A DNA stretch of 64,000 nt from PCC-6802 sp943367755 (lineage in GTDB: Bacteria; Cyanobacteriota; Cyanobacteriia; Pseudanabaenales; Pseudanabaenaceae). Positions 8,901-16,327 of the stretch are shown in pieces. Within the stretch, counting starts at the first letter, position 1. Each line of letters starts with the position of its first letter. Under the pieces are notes generated by a model, which was not told where the DNA came from, ran no database searches, and saw nothing but the letters and a program-made list of their open reading frames with translations. The stretch lies in contig CALRKB020000013.1 in NCBI GenBank assembly GCA_943367755.1, positions 39,542-103,541 of the forward strand. Direction: 5' to 3'. A program made the translations under genes and the position numbers.

Positions 8901-9602
8901 ATGACTCTTGCCAAGCATTCCGTTCCTCTAATTCTGCCTTTAGAAAATGGTGATCGCCTGACGCGCGCTGAATTTGAGCGGCGCTATCACGCCATGCCCA
9001 ATGTCAAAAAAGCGGAATTAATTGAAGGAAGAGTATACATGTCATCCCCAGTTCGCGCCAGAAAGCATGGCAGACCCCACGCTGCAATAATTGCTTGGTT
9101 GAGTGATTATTGGCTTGATACCCCCGGTACTGAACTGCTTGACAATCCTACCGTGCGGCTGGATGCTGATAATGAGCCTCAGCCAGATGCCTGTCTGCGA
9201 ATTGAGGAAATGGCGGGTGGACAGTCTCGCATCACAGCAGATGACTACATTGAGGGCGCACCGGAACTAGTTGTCGAAGTGGCTGCAAGTACTGCCTCCT
9301 ACGATCTATACGAGAAAAAGCAGGTGTATCGCCGCAATGGTGTACAGGAGTATCTAGTGTGGCGAGTTGTAGATCAGGCCTTTGATTGGTTTGTGTTACA
9401 GGATGGAACCTATGTAAATTTGCCTGTTGATGCCGATGGGATGATGCGTAGTCGAGTATTTCCAGGGCTATGGTTGTCTATGACAGATTTGCTAGCGCTT
9501 AATTTAACTGAAGTAGTAGCTGGGTTAAAGTTAGGTCTGGAATCGGCAGAGCATCAAATATTTCGGCAATCCTTAGCCTCGAAATCGGCGATCAACGATT
9601 AA
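8901..9602 (+). CDS. Uma2 family endonuclease (DUF820)
   Basis: The protein has about 233 aa with the Uma2 layout: 'KAELIEGRVYMSSPV' near the N-terminus, 'EPQPDACLRIEE' (PD) and 'ELVVEVAASTASYDLYEKK' (ExK-type site), then 'VYRRNGVQEYLVW'. The ATG at 8901 is used; a GTG two codons earlier would be the alternative. It converges with the next Uma2 gene, and the two stop codons are directly adjacent. The two are not close copies of each other, so they look like separate family members rather than a recent tandem duplication. Confidence 0.85.
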   Translation: MTLAKHSVPLILPLENGDRLTRAEFERRYHAMPNVKKAELIEGRVYMSSPVRARKHGRPHAAIIAWLSDYWLDTPGTELLDNPTVRLDADNEPQPDACLRIEEMAGGQSRITADDYIEGAPELVVEVAASTASYDLYEKKQVYRRNGVQEYLVWRVVDQAFDWFVLQDGTYVNLPVDADGMMRSRVFPGLWLSMTDLLALNLTEVVAGLKLGLESAEHQIFRQSLASKSAIND

Positions 9603-10175
9603 TCAAAACTCAATATTCTCATATAAATCTGCTAATGTAATCCCAAAGGGAATCGATGACAGTACGATCTGATCGTCCATATTTTTGTATTCTGAAAAAA
9701 TCCACTTGTTTTCTGCCGTTTTGGAATATATTTCAACCTGTGGCGTGTATTGGTCGATTAAAAGATATTCCTGAAAACTGGAAATACTGCGATAGGCAGC
9801 AAATTTTCCATCCTTGTCATAACCCTTCGTCGTCTTAGAAAGTACCTCGGCGATCGCTACGGGATTTGTCACCGTATCTAATCGTCCTTCTTGTAGTGCG
9901 ATCGGACGCTGAATTACCATGACATCGGGATAAGTATAGATTTTGTATTCAGGAATCCAAAGTCTTTGATCTGCAACAAAAATGCTGTATGGCTGCCCCT
10001 TTAAACTGATCCTCAAAGCTGCATTTAGAATACTGGCAATCTCATTATGATTAGGTGTCCCACCCGTCATTGGAATAAGCTCTCCATCAATGTACTCATG
10101 ACGCTCGTCCGAACTCAGTTCAAGCTCTAAATAGGTTTCAGGTGTATAGGTTTGTTTTTCAGTTTGAGCAATCAT
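9603..10175 (-). CDS. Uma2 family endonuclease (DUF820)
   Basis: The protein has 190 aa. It shows 'YIDGELIPMTGGTPNHNEIA', typical of a Uma2 subclass, followed by 'YPDVMVI' (PD) and 'VAIAEVLSKTTKGYDKDGKF' (ExK site), then 'QEYLLIDQ'. It overlaps nothing but abuts the converging Uma2 gene. The role of the family is unsettled; a nuclease of the PD-(D/E)XK fold is the usual prediction. Confidence 0.87.
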   Translation of the reverse strand: MIAQTEKQTYTPETYLELELSSDERHEYIDGELIPMTGGTPNHNEIASILNAALRISLKGQPYSIFVADQRLWIPEYKIYTYPDVMVIQRPIALQEGRLDTVTNPVAIAEVLSKTTKGYDKDGKFAAYRSISSFQEYLLIDQYTPQVEIYSKTAENKWIFSEYKNMDDQIVLSSIPFGITLADLYENIEF

Positions 10176-10238
10176 TGTAAGTCACTTCCTTGATGTGTTA
10201 GCGCATATGTAGAAGTTTTCACCATTCAAAATATACTT

Positions 10239-11132
10239 TTAGGAATGAAATGGGAGAGCAATGAGGGGAATTAAGGATAGTGACAGCCAGGTAAGAAACC
10301 AGTAGTCAGGCTTAGCTTCAGGTAATGTTTCGTCTAGAATCGCTTCTATCCTCTCTTCCAATCGACTGCGCGGCATAGGAAAACTAACAGCGCAACTAAA
10401 AGCAGCACAATAAAATGCAGATTCTAAGTTGGTACTGCCCACAGACCATAACAGTGCCTCTGCAAGTAACAGCCGATCCACATATTGCGCTGCAAACCAA
10501 TCTGCCCGCATCTCTCTTAATAAAATCAGTTCTTGCCAAACATACTCGGAATTGGGCAGCCATACGGTCAATTGCTTGATATAACCAAGACAGAAAAACC
10601 AAAAAGTATCACGATAGCAATTGTGGGCCTGTTCGTGCTTAAGCACCGCATTTAGATGTTCTTTATCTAGCTTTTGCAACATTCCCTCACTAACTACGAG
10701 ATGAGGTTGCCAAAATCCCACTTGAGCGGCAAAGATTTGCGGTGTATCGATCGCTCTTACTGTTTGCCCAGCCAGTTGACTTGCTAATTCACTTCGAGGG
10801 TAACTAGAAACTTTGCGCACTGCACGCAGCCCTTGCGAAATTAGAATACAACCCCAAATTACGGCATAGATCAGAAAAGCAATCGCGATCGTATAGCTAA
10901 ACCACCCGGCCTGAAAGCCAAGCATTTGTCCCTGTGGCCCCATAAACACCACTGCGATCGCCGTCATCAAAACCAGCAGAGGTGGGAACAGGAATACAAA
11001 CAAAGCCTTTTGCCAACGCTCTTGATGCGTGGGCTGAGGTCTATCTTGTCGCATGATTGAGGGTGCATACATCCATCGCAAACACCAGGCTAAACTCAAT
11101 ACTGCTAAGATCATGGCGATATGCATTAACAT
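10239..11132 (-). CDS. petP: M56-family membrane metalloprotease, PetP-like (BlaR/MecR type)
   Basis: The protein has 297 aa with hydrophobic segments near residues 1-18, 45-64 and 80-100 and one at the C-terminus, and a zinc-protease HEQAH motif (166-170). It is encoded directly after a BlaI-type repressor, overlapping it by 7 bases. In Synechocystis the pair PetR/PetP controls the copper-dependent switch between plastocyanin and cytochrome c6: PetP is the membrane protease that removes PetR when copper is present. The petJ gene diverges from this pair here, which strongly supports that role. The assignment is inferred from synteny and fold; no sensor domain is visible. Confidence 0.78.
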   Translation of the reverse strand: MLMHIAMILAVLSLAWCLRWMYAPSIMRQDRPQPTHQERWQKALFVFLFPPLLVLMTAIAVVFMGPQGQMLGFQAGWFSYTIAIAFLIYAVIWGCILISQGLRAVRKVSSYPRSELASQLAGQTVRAIDTPQIFAAQVGFWQPHLVVSEGMLQKLDKEHLNAVLKHEQAHNCYRDTFWFFCLGYIKQLTVWLPNSEYVWQELILLREMRADWFAAQYVDRLLLAEALLWSVGSTNLESAFYCAAFSCAVSFPMPRSRLEERIEAILDETLPEAKPDYWFLTWLSLSLIPLIALPFHS

Positions 11133-11545
11133 TCCTCCCGTTCTTTGCGAATAGCCTTTAGTCTTTGGGCGATCGCTTCGATCTGGTCGACACTGGCATA
11201 GTCAAGATCGTCGGCAAAGGCAGCGACAATATCAGCATTTCCCACTTCCAAAAAACGATTTAACTGATTAAATGCTTGTAATGACTGCGCTTCGGCGCGG
11301 GAAACTAGAGACTCCCAAAAGATAATTTTTCCGCGCTTATGTGAAGTCAGCCAACCTTTCTTCACCAGTCGAGATAGGACGGTCATCACAGAAGAATAGG
11401 TGAGTTCGCGATCGGGATTAGCGAGGATGCGATCGTGAACTTGCTTTGCCGTTGCAACACCAATATCCCAAATAATATGCAAAATCTCGGTCTCTAGTGG
11501 GCCAAGAGAAAGTTGCTTGGGACGATGGTTAGGGAGAGAAGACAT
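11126..11545 (-). CDS. petR: BlaI/CopY-family repressor, PetR-like
   Basis: The protein has about 139 aa from the ATG at 11545 ('MSSLPNHRPKQLSLGPLETE'); an in-frame start at 11590 would add 15 residues. The winged-helix body has the BlaI signature: 'ILHIIWDIGVATAKQVHDRI' and 'LTYSSVMTVLSRLVKKGWL', followed by a C-terminal dimerisation region. It forms an operon with the M56 protease and diverges from petJ. By analogy with Synechocystis PetR it would repress petJ and promote plastocyanin expression when copper is available. No petE gene is in the window. Confidence 0.78.
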   Translation of the reverse strand: MSSLPNHRPKQLSLGPLETEILHIIWDIGVATAKQVHDRILANPDRELTYSSVMTVLSRLVKKGWLTSHKRGKIIFWESLVSRAEAQSLQAFNQLNRFLEVGNADIVAAFADDLDYASVDQIEAIAQRLKAIRKEREEC

Positions 11546-11627
11546 AGATTGCGATTTATCCTTTTTGGCAAAACCACGAGAGAGCAGCAAGGCGCAATTG
11601 TTAAGCCTTCCTTAAAATTAGGCAAGT

Positions 11628-11640
11628 TTGACAGCCTGTC
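11628..11640. promoter_or_regulatory. Candidate operator between petR and petJ
   Basis: A perfect dyad GACAG-C-CTGTC (11630-11640) overlaps a TTGACA -35-like hexamer (11628-11633) in the spacer separating the divergent petR and petJ genes. BlaI/CopY repressors bind short ACA...TGT dyads, so this is the best site in the spacer for PetR. No convincing -10 at the right distance was found, so the promoter itself is not defined. Confidence 0.35.
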
Positions 11641-11715
11641 TTTTGACGTAATCATTATAGAGCTTAAACAATGGTGGTTTGCACTTATGTTTATGTGTTT
11701 GTAAAGTTATCAACC

Positions 11716-12069
11716 ATGAAATTTCTACTCAAAAATATCGCTCTTACCCTATTACTAGCCCTGAGCTTATTTATGCTCAATCTTAGTCAAACAGCTCTTG
11801 CTGCAGATATTGAGGCGGGGGCCAAGCTTTTCAAAGCTAACTGTATCGCCTGCCACCTCAATGGTGGCAACAGCGTACAGCAGGGGAAAACACTGAAGCT
11901 AGAAGCGCTACAAGCAAATAACATGTATTCGTTAGAAGCGATCATGACTCAGGTGAAAAACGGTAAGAACGTGATGCCTGCCTTTGGCAAAAAACTCAAG
12001 CCAGCTGACATTGAAAATGTGGCCACATATGTATTAGCTCAAGCCGATAACGGTTGGAAGAAGAAATAG
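11716..12069 (+). CDS. petJ: Cytochrome c6 precursor
   Basis: The protein has 117 aa. Residues 1-29 form a thylakoid-lumen/periplasm signal peptide ending TALA, and the mature protein begins ADIEAG. The haem-attachment motif CIACH is at 43-47 with the usual 'HLNGGN' after it, and the axial methionine lies in 'VMPAFG'. It carries electrons from cytochrome b6f to photosystem I (and to cytochrome oxidase) when plastocyanin is scarce. The ATG at 11716 starts a clean signal peptide; an in-frame start at 11671 is rejected. It diverges from the PetR/PetP-like pair, its probable regulators. Confidence 0.93.
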   Translation: MKFLLKNIALTLLLALSLFMLNLSQTALAADIEAGAKLFKANCIACHLNGGNSVQQGKTLKLEALQANNMYSLEAIMTQVKNGKNVMPAFGKKLKPADIENVATYVLAQADNGWKKK

Positions 12070-12077
12070 AAAGAGAA

Positions 12078-12117
12078 CATCTGTGGGAGCGGACACCTAG
12101 ATCTGCACCTACAGATG
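12078..12117. repeat. Imperfect inverted repeat after petJ
   Basis: The outer arms CATCTGT (12078-12084) and ACAGATG (12111-12117) are perfect, and the pairing continues inward with mismatches (12 of 15 positions). It lies in the short spacer between petJ and the TPR gene and may end or stabilise the petJ transcript, although there is no T-run. Its inner GGGAGCGG is reminiscent of the GGGGCAGG hairpins elsewhere in the window. Confidence 0.45.
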
Positions 12118-12144
12118 CCCATACAGAAATCTAAAGGCGAATTT

Positions 12145-13110
12145 ATGAGATTTTTACGCAAAGTATCGACAGGCTTGGCAACACTAAGTATCTCACTTAT
12201 AATACTCTGCTATCTCTTAGTCCCATACAATGCATTAGCGGCAAGTACTAACATATCCGATAAGGTTCAAATTAATACTTCGCATGGATTTCTGCAACAG
12301 GGGATCGCTCATCTCCAACAAAATAACTATGAAGCCGCGATCGCGGATTTTACGCAGGCAATCCAGGATCGTGAGGATATCGCCACAGCTTTCAGTAATC
12401 GCTGTCTCGCCTATTTGCAAATCGATAATTATACAAATGCGATCGCCGACTGTAGCCAAGCAATTAGCGCTAATTCCCAGAATGTCGAACCATACCTCAA
12501 TCGCGGACTCTCCTATTTCCGCATGGGTAATTACCAAGCGGCGATCGCGGATTATAACACCATGCTGCAATTGGCACCCAACGACCTGAGAGGCTACTAC
12601 AATCGAGGTTTGGCACAGCTAGGTCAGGGTAAATATAAAAATGCGATCGCCGACTATGACAAAGCAATCGTTCTAATTCTCAATGTCAGCCAATTAGATA
12701 AACAATCGATAGATTCTCTCTCTGAAATCTCTGCTGATATCTATACCGATCGCGGCATTGCCAAATTTATGCTGGTGGATGCAAGCGAGGCAATCGCCGA
12801 TTTCAGTCAGGCAATTACTCTTGATAATCGCAATGCTAGAGCCTTTTTTAATCGCGGCTGTGCCTACCACAGGCAGCACTTTTTCGTAAAAGCGATCGCG
12901 GACTTTACGATCTCCCTGCAACTCGATCCACATAATCCCGATGCTTACATGGGCAGAGCGATCGCCCAACATAATCAAGGGCGCGATCGAGAAGCACTCC
13001 AGGACTTACAAATTGCGGCTAGAGAGTTCCTGACCAAAGGAGAGGAGAATGCTTCCCACCATGCTCTAGAACTACTGCGTCAACTGCAACAAAAGACAAT
13101 TTTTACTTAA
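12145..13110 (+). CDS. Exported TPR-repeat protein
   Basis: The protein has about 321 aa from the ATG at 12145. A signal peptide of about 32 residues (charged MRFLRK start, long hydrophobic core, 'YNALA' cleavage site) is followed by at least six tetratricopeptide repeats with the cyanobacterial pattern 'Y..AIADF/Y.QAI'. Many 'AIAD' units are encoded by GCGATCGCxGA, so HIP1 octamers are dense here. It is likely a lumenal/periplasmic protein-interaction scaffold. It lies between petJ and the SOD-like gene on the same strand, but partners are unknown. Confidence 0.83.
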   Translation: MRFLRKVSTGLATLSISLIILCYLLVPYNALAASTNISDKVQINTSHGFLQQGIAHLQQNNYEAAIADFTQAIQDREDIATAFSNRCLAYLQIDNYTNAIADCSQAISANSQNVEPYLNRGLSYFRMGNYQAAIADYNTMLQLAPNDLRGYYNRGLAQLGQGKYKNAIADYDKAIVLILNVSQLDKQSIDSLSEISADIYTDRGIAKFMLVDASEAIADFSQAITLDNRNARAFFNRGCAYHRQHFFVKAIADFTISLQLDPHNPDAYMGRAIAQHNQGRDREALQDLQIAAREFLTKGEENASHHALELLRQLQQKTIFT

Positions 13111-13129
13111 ATCAGCAACTCAAATAATT

Positions 13130-13693
13130 ATGTCTATTTCCCCCATATCCGATCAGAAGGTAATTTCCCTAGCGATTGCGGCCAGTATGGTACTACCAAT
13201 GTTAGTAGCTATACAAACGTTCCTGGCAGAGGCAGTGTCTGCCAGGACTGCTACAGCTAAACTGACAGATGCTAAAAAACAAGCGATCGGGACAGTTAAG
13301 TTCACGGAAACACCTAAAGGATTGCAAGTCACTGTGGAGGTGAAAGGACTTAATCCCGGTGAACACGCCATTCACATCCATGAAGTCGGTAAGTGTGAAC
13401 CGCCAAATTTCTTATCCGCTGGTGAACATTTCGATCCGCTCAAATCAAGTAATTCTGCCCAGAAAAAACCAGGGAAGAAGCCTGCTGGAGATTTGCCTGA
13501 CCTCAAAGTCAAATCGGATGGTACAAGTAGTTTGACGGCTATTCTGCCAAGTCTGACGCTAGGTACTGGTAAGAATTCACTACTGAAGCCTGGCGGTACT
13601 GCCGTACTTGTTCATGCAGGCGCAAACGGTAAATCTACAATTCCAGGTGTGGATGCGAAAGCTAGAATTGCTTGTGGTGTAGTTTCGCTATGA
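13130..13693 (+). CDS. sodC: Periplasmic Cu/Zn superoxide dismutase-like protein with a degenerate zinc site
   Basis: The protein has 187 aa with an N-terminal signal/anchor (about residues 10-37). The copper ligands are all present: H82 and H84 in 'IHIHEVGKC', H100 in 'SAGEHFDP' and H162 in 'LVHAG'. Also kept are the disulfide cysteines C89 and C182 and the active-site arginine R179 ('ARIACGVV'). The two zinc-only histidines are not: the expected positions fall in a 'KSSNSAQKKPGKKPAGD' stretch without any histidine, and only the aspartate (D121) remains. It therefore resembles Cu-only SODs. It overlaps the next gene by ATGA. Confidence 0.82.
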   Translation: MSISPISDQKVISLAIAASMVLPMLVAIQTFLAEAVSARTATAKLTDAKKQAIGTVKFTETPKGLQVTVEVKGLNPGEHAIHIHEVGKCEPPNFLSAGEHFDPLKSSNSAQKKPGKKPAGDLPDLKVKSDGTSSLTAILPSLTLGTGKNSLLKPGGTAVLVHAGANGKSTIPGVDAKARIACGVVSL

Positions 13694-14367
13694 AATTAAG
13701 AGGAAGTATGTCTAGAGTTACAGGATTAGGGTGGTTAGCCGCAGTTTTGTTAACCGCCCTACCTATGTATGCCCACGAAGTGGAAACCTCAGGTGAGGTC
13801 GGTGCAACACTGCACATAGAACCCAACGATCGCGCTAAAGCAGGCGAGCCAACCCAGGTATGGTTTGCACTCACAGCTAAAGGCGGACGGGTGATTCCAC
13901 TTTCAGAATGCAACTGTAAACTCGAAGTGCGCAACGAGCCACATAAAGAAGGGAGCACCCCTCTACTAGAACCAGTGCTCAAGGGCATCGTGGCCGAACA
14001 GTACCAGGGTATTCCCAGTGCAGAGGTCACTTTCCCCAAAACTGGGGAGTACGAGCTAGAGCTAAGCGGTAGCCCGAAAACTAGTGCTAAGTTTGCTCCC
14101 TTTAGTTTGAGCTATAAAGTAGTGGTAGCAGACAAATCCGAAGTCAGTCGGGAACCTGACAAGGGAACACAATTAAAGCCAACTACACCAGATCAGCAGG
14201 TAGAGACCGACAAAAAAACAGAAGTTAAGGGAGAGTCGAAACTAGCGGTGGAAACAGAGGCGAGATCGTCGGATAACAATGGTTGGTGGATGGTTCCCAG
14301 CGGTATTGTGCTAGTGGCTGGCATAGTTGGCGCGGCGATTTGGCTGATCCGATCTAATAGCGATTAG
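13690..14367 (+). CDS. Membrane-anchored periplasmic beta-sandwich protein, YtkA/CopC-like
   Basis: The protein has about 225 aa. The ATG at 13690 overlaps the SOD stop (ATGA), implying coupled translation. It has a signal peptide ending in 'PMYAHE', a domain of about 110 residues with alternating strands ('AGEPTQVWFALTAKGG', 'VTFPKTGEYELELSG') like FixH/YtkA- or copper-resistance-type Ig folds, a charged Lys/Glu/Thr linker, and a C-terminal transmembrane helix ('WWMVPSGIVLVAGIVGAAIW'). The mature N-terminal His and a Cys pair ('ECNCK') could bind metal. The precise family is not recognised; copper handling is inferred from neighbours. Confidence 0.7.
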   Translation: MKLRGSMSRVTGLGWLAAVLLTALPMYAHEVETSGEVGATLHIEPNDRAKAGEPTQVWFALTAKGGRVIPLSECNCKLEVRNEPHKEGSTPLLEPVLKGIVAEQYQGIPSAEVTFPKTGEYELELSGSPKTSAKFAPFSLSYKVVVADKSEVSREPDKGTQLKPTTPDQQVETDKKTEVKGESKLAVETEARSSDNNGWWMVPSGIVLVAGIVGAAIWLIRSNSD

Positions 14368-14369
14368 CA

Positions 14370-15599
14370 ATGCTAGATCTACTCCTGGTTATGGCATTGG
14401 GGTTTCTCGGTAGTTTTGGGCACTGTGTTGGTATGTGTGGCCCGCTAACTGTTGCTTTTTCTCTATCCAGCAAGCAGGAAACGGCGCGTCCCTGGCAGCA
14501 GTATCTGGTTTTTCATAGCTTGCTGAATCTCGGGCGTATTATCAGCTATGCCCTTGTCGGCGCAGGCATCGGCGGATTAGGTTCAGTATTGGTGGCTGGA
14601 GGGCAACTCGCCGGTATTGATAGCGCCCTGCGGCGAGGTTTAGCCATCTTCACAGGTGTCCTGTTGGTCTGGATGGGCATTGTGCAACTTAATCCCAAAA
14701 TCTTGCCCCGCCTGACTTTACCGCATCCCATGCAACAGTTGAACCTGCACCAAAGACTGAGTTCAGCGATGGTGAAACTTTCACTCAGTCATAGCTGGTG
14801 GACACCAGGGTTACTTGGTATGGCTTGGGGACTGATTCCCTGCGGGTTTCTATACATTGCTCAAATCAAAGCAGCGGAGTCAGGCGATCTCTTTAGAGGA
14901 GCATTGACCATGCTTGCGTTTGGACTCGGCACCATGCCATCGATGATTGGTGTCGGAGTTTCCGCTAGCTTGCTCAGCAGCGATCGCCGTAGTCAGCTAT
15001 TTCGCCTCGGCGGCTGGGTCACGCTCTCGATTGGTATCCTCACCTTGATGCGCACCGGTAATGAGTTCGATTACACAGGACATGCATCCCTATTACTGCT
15101 GATGCTGGCTCTAGTTGCCCGCCCGTTGAGCCGTTGGTGGTCACAGCCCTTACGCTATCGTCGAGCCCTTGGTGTGGGAGCCTTTATTCTGGCGATCGCC
15201 CACACAATCCACATGCTAGAACATTCCTTCGGTTGGAAACCGCAAGCCCTAGCCTTTATGTTGCCGGCACACCAATGCGCCATCTGGTGTGGTTTTGGCG
15301 CATTGGTGTGCATGACACCTGCTGCGATCACCAGTTTTGACTGGATGGTACACAAGCTTGGCAAGTACTGGCGGCTCCTGCATCTTTTAGCCGTACCTGC
15401 CCTTTGGCTCACTGCCATCCATACAATCTTGATCGGCTCACACTACCTGGGCAGCATCCAGACGGCCTCTGGCAAAATCATGTCTGTACTGTGTGGATTC
15501 TTGGTTTTATTAGTGATGGCAATCCGCAGCCAGTGGCTCTGGCAATTAGTCGGTCTAGACAAATTCTACGTCACTCCCGTTACTCCCCCCTCCCGCTAA
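14370..15599 (+). CDS. TauE/SafE-like transporter fused to a ferric-reductase-like membrane domain
   Basis: The polytopic membrane protein has 409 aa. The N-terminal part (about 1-240) has the hallmark 'GSFGHCVGMCGPL' of the TauE/SafE (UreH/CcdA-like) heavy-metal and cytochrome-biogenesis branch. The C-terminal part (about 250-395) has histidine-bearing helices ('ILAIAHTIHMLEH', 'RLLHLLAV', 'AIHTILIGSHY') like the haem-binding ferric reductase/MsrQ fold. It starts 2 bases after the preceding gene. An exporter joined to a b-haem electron-transfer domain in a copper/redox block suggests metal or thiol redox transport. Substrate unknown. Confidence 0.75.
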   Translation: MLDLLLVMALGFLGSFGHCVGMCGPLTVAFSLSSKQETARPWQQYLVFHSLLNLGRIISYALVGAGIGGLGSVLVAGGQLAGIDSALRRGLAIFTGVLLVWMGIVQLNPKILPRLTLPHPMQQLNLHQRLSSAMVKLSLSHSWWTPGLLGMAWGLIPCGFLYIAQIKAAESGDLFRGALTMLAFGLGTMPSMIGVGVSASLLSSDRRSQLFRLGGWVTLSIGILTLMRTGNEFDYTGHASLLLLMLALVARPLSRWWSQPLRYRRALGVGAFILAIAHTIHMLEHSFGWKPQALAFMLPAHQCAIWCGFGALVCMTPAAITSFDWMVHKLGKYWRLLHLLAVPALWLTAIHTILIGSHYLGSIQTASGKIMSVLCGFLVLLVMAIRSQWLWQLVGLDKFYVTPVTPPSR

Positions 15600-15603
15600 A
15601 AAA

Positions 15604-16257
15604 CTAAACCAGGCCAGTGCGTAGTGCCACCACTGCTGCCTGGACGCGATCGTCAACGGATAGCTTATTCATAATGCCGCGTACATGAGTCTTAATGGTA
15701 TTTGTGCTGAGGTGCAACACCGCCGCAATTTCCGGGTTGCTTTTGCCCTCTACCATAAGCTTCAGCACATCTAATTCTCGCTCTGATAGTTCGCCAAAAC
15801 TCTGGGAAGGCATCGGTGGTTTCAAAAACTCAAAAATCTTTTTACCTATTTGAGGATCTAAATAAGTTGCACCTTCATAGGCGGCAGCGATCGCGCTCAT
15901 TAACCGATCCATACTCGTACCCTTAATACAGTAGGCTTCGGCACCACTGGAGAGCGCTGCTACAATTTCCGTACTATCCGTATGTGAGGTCAACATGACC
16001 ACATGGGTAGCGGGAAGTTCGGCCTTTATCCTTTGCGTGGCGGCAATACCATCCAACCGAGGCAAGCCAATATCCATCAAAATCACATCGGGCTTGTGCT
16101 TAAGTGCTGCACTGACAGCCAAATAACCATCGTCTACAATTTCTACAACGGTAATTTGAGCATGCTTAGAAAATGCCTGCTCCAAGCCCAGTTGAATTAA
16201 GGGATCGTCCTCAACAATCAAAATCTTAATTTGGGGAATCTTTGTCGGTAAATTCAT
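15604..16257 (-). CDS. NarL/FixJ-family response regulator
   Basis: The protein has 217 aa. The receiver domain has the acidic pocket 'VEDD' and the phospho-acceptor D62 in 'VILMDIGLPRLDG'. A C-terminal LuxR-type HTH ('LSERELDVLKLMVEGKSNPEIA...TIKTHVRGIMNKL') occupies about residues 150-210. It diverges from a large hybrid kinase gene with only about 70 bp between starts, so the two likely form a system. Its stop is 4 bp from the converging TauE/SafE gene. Target genes are unknown; the neighbouring redox genes are candidates. Confidence 0.88.
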   Translation of the reverse strand: MNLPTKIPQIKILIVEDDPLIQLGLEQAFSKHAQITVVEIVDDGYLAVSAALKHKPDVILMDIGLPRLDGIAATQRIKAELPATHVVMLTSHTDSTEIVAALSSGAEAYCIKGTSMDRLMSAIAAAYEGATYLDPQIGKKIFEFLKPPMPSQSFGELSERELDVLKLMVEGKSNPEIAAVLHLSTNTIKTHVRGIMNKLSVDDRVQAAVVALRTGLV

Positions 16258-16327
16258 AAAAGCTTGAGATATTTACTGAAACCTAGCATAGAAAAGAGTG
16301 TTAAAGGGTAAGATTGCTGCTAGACCT

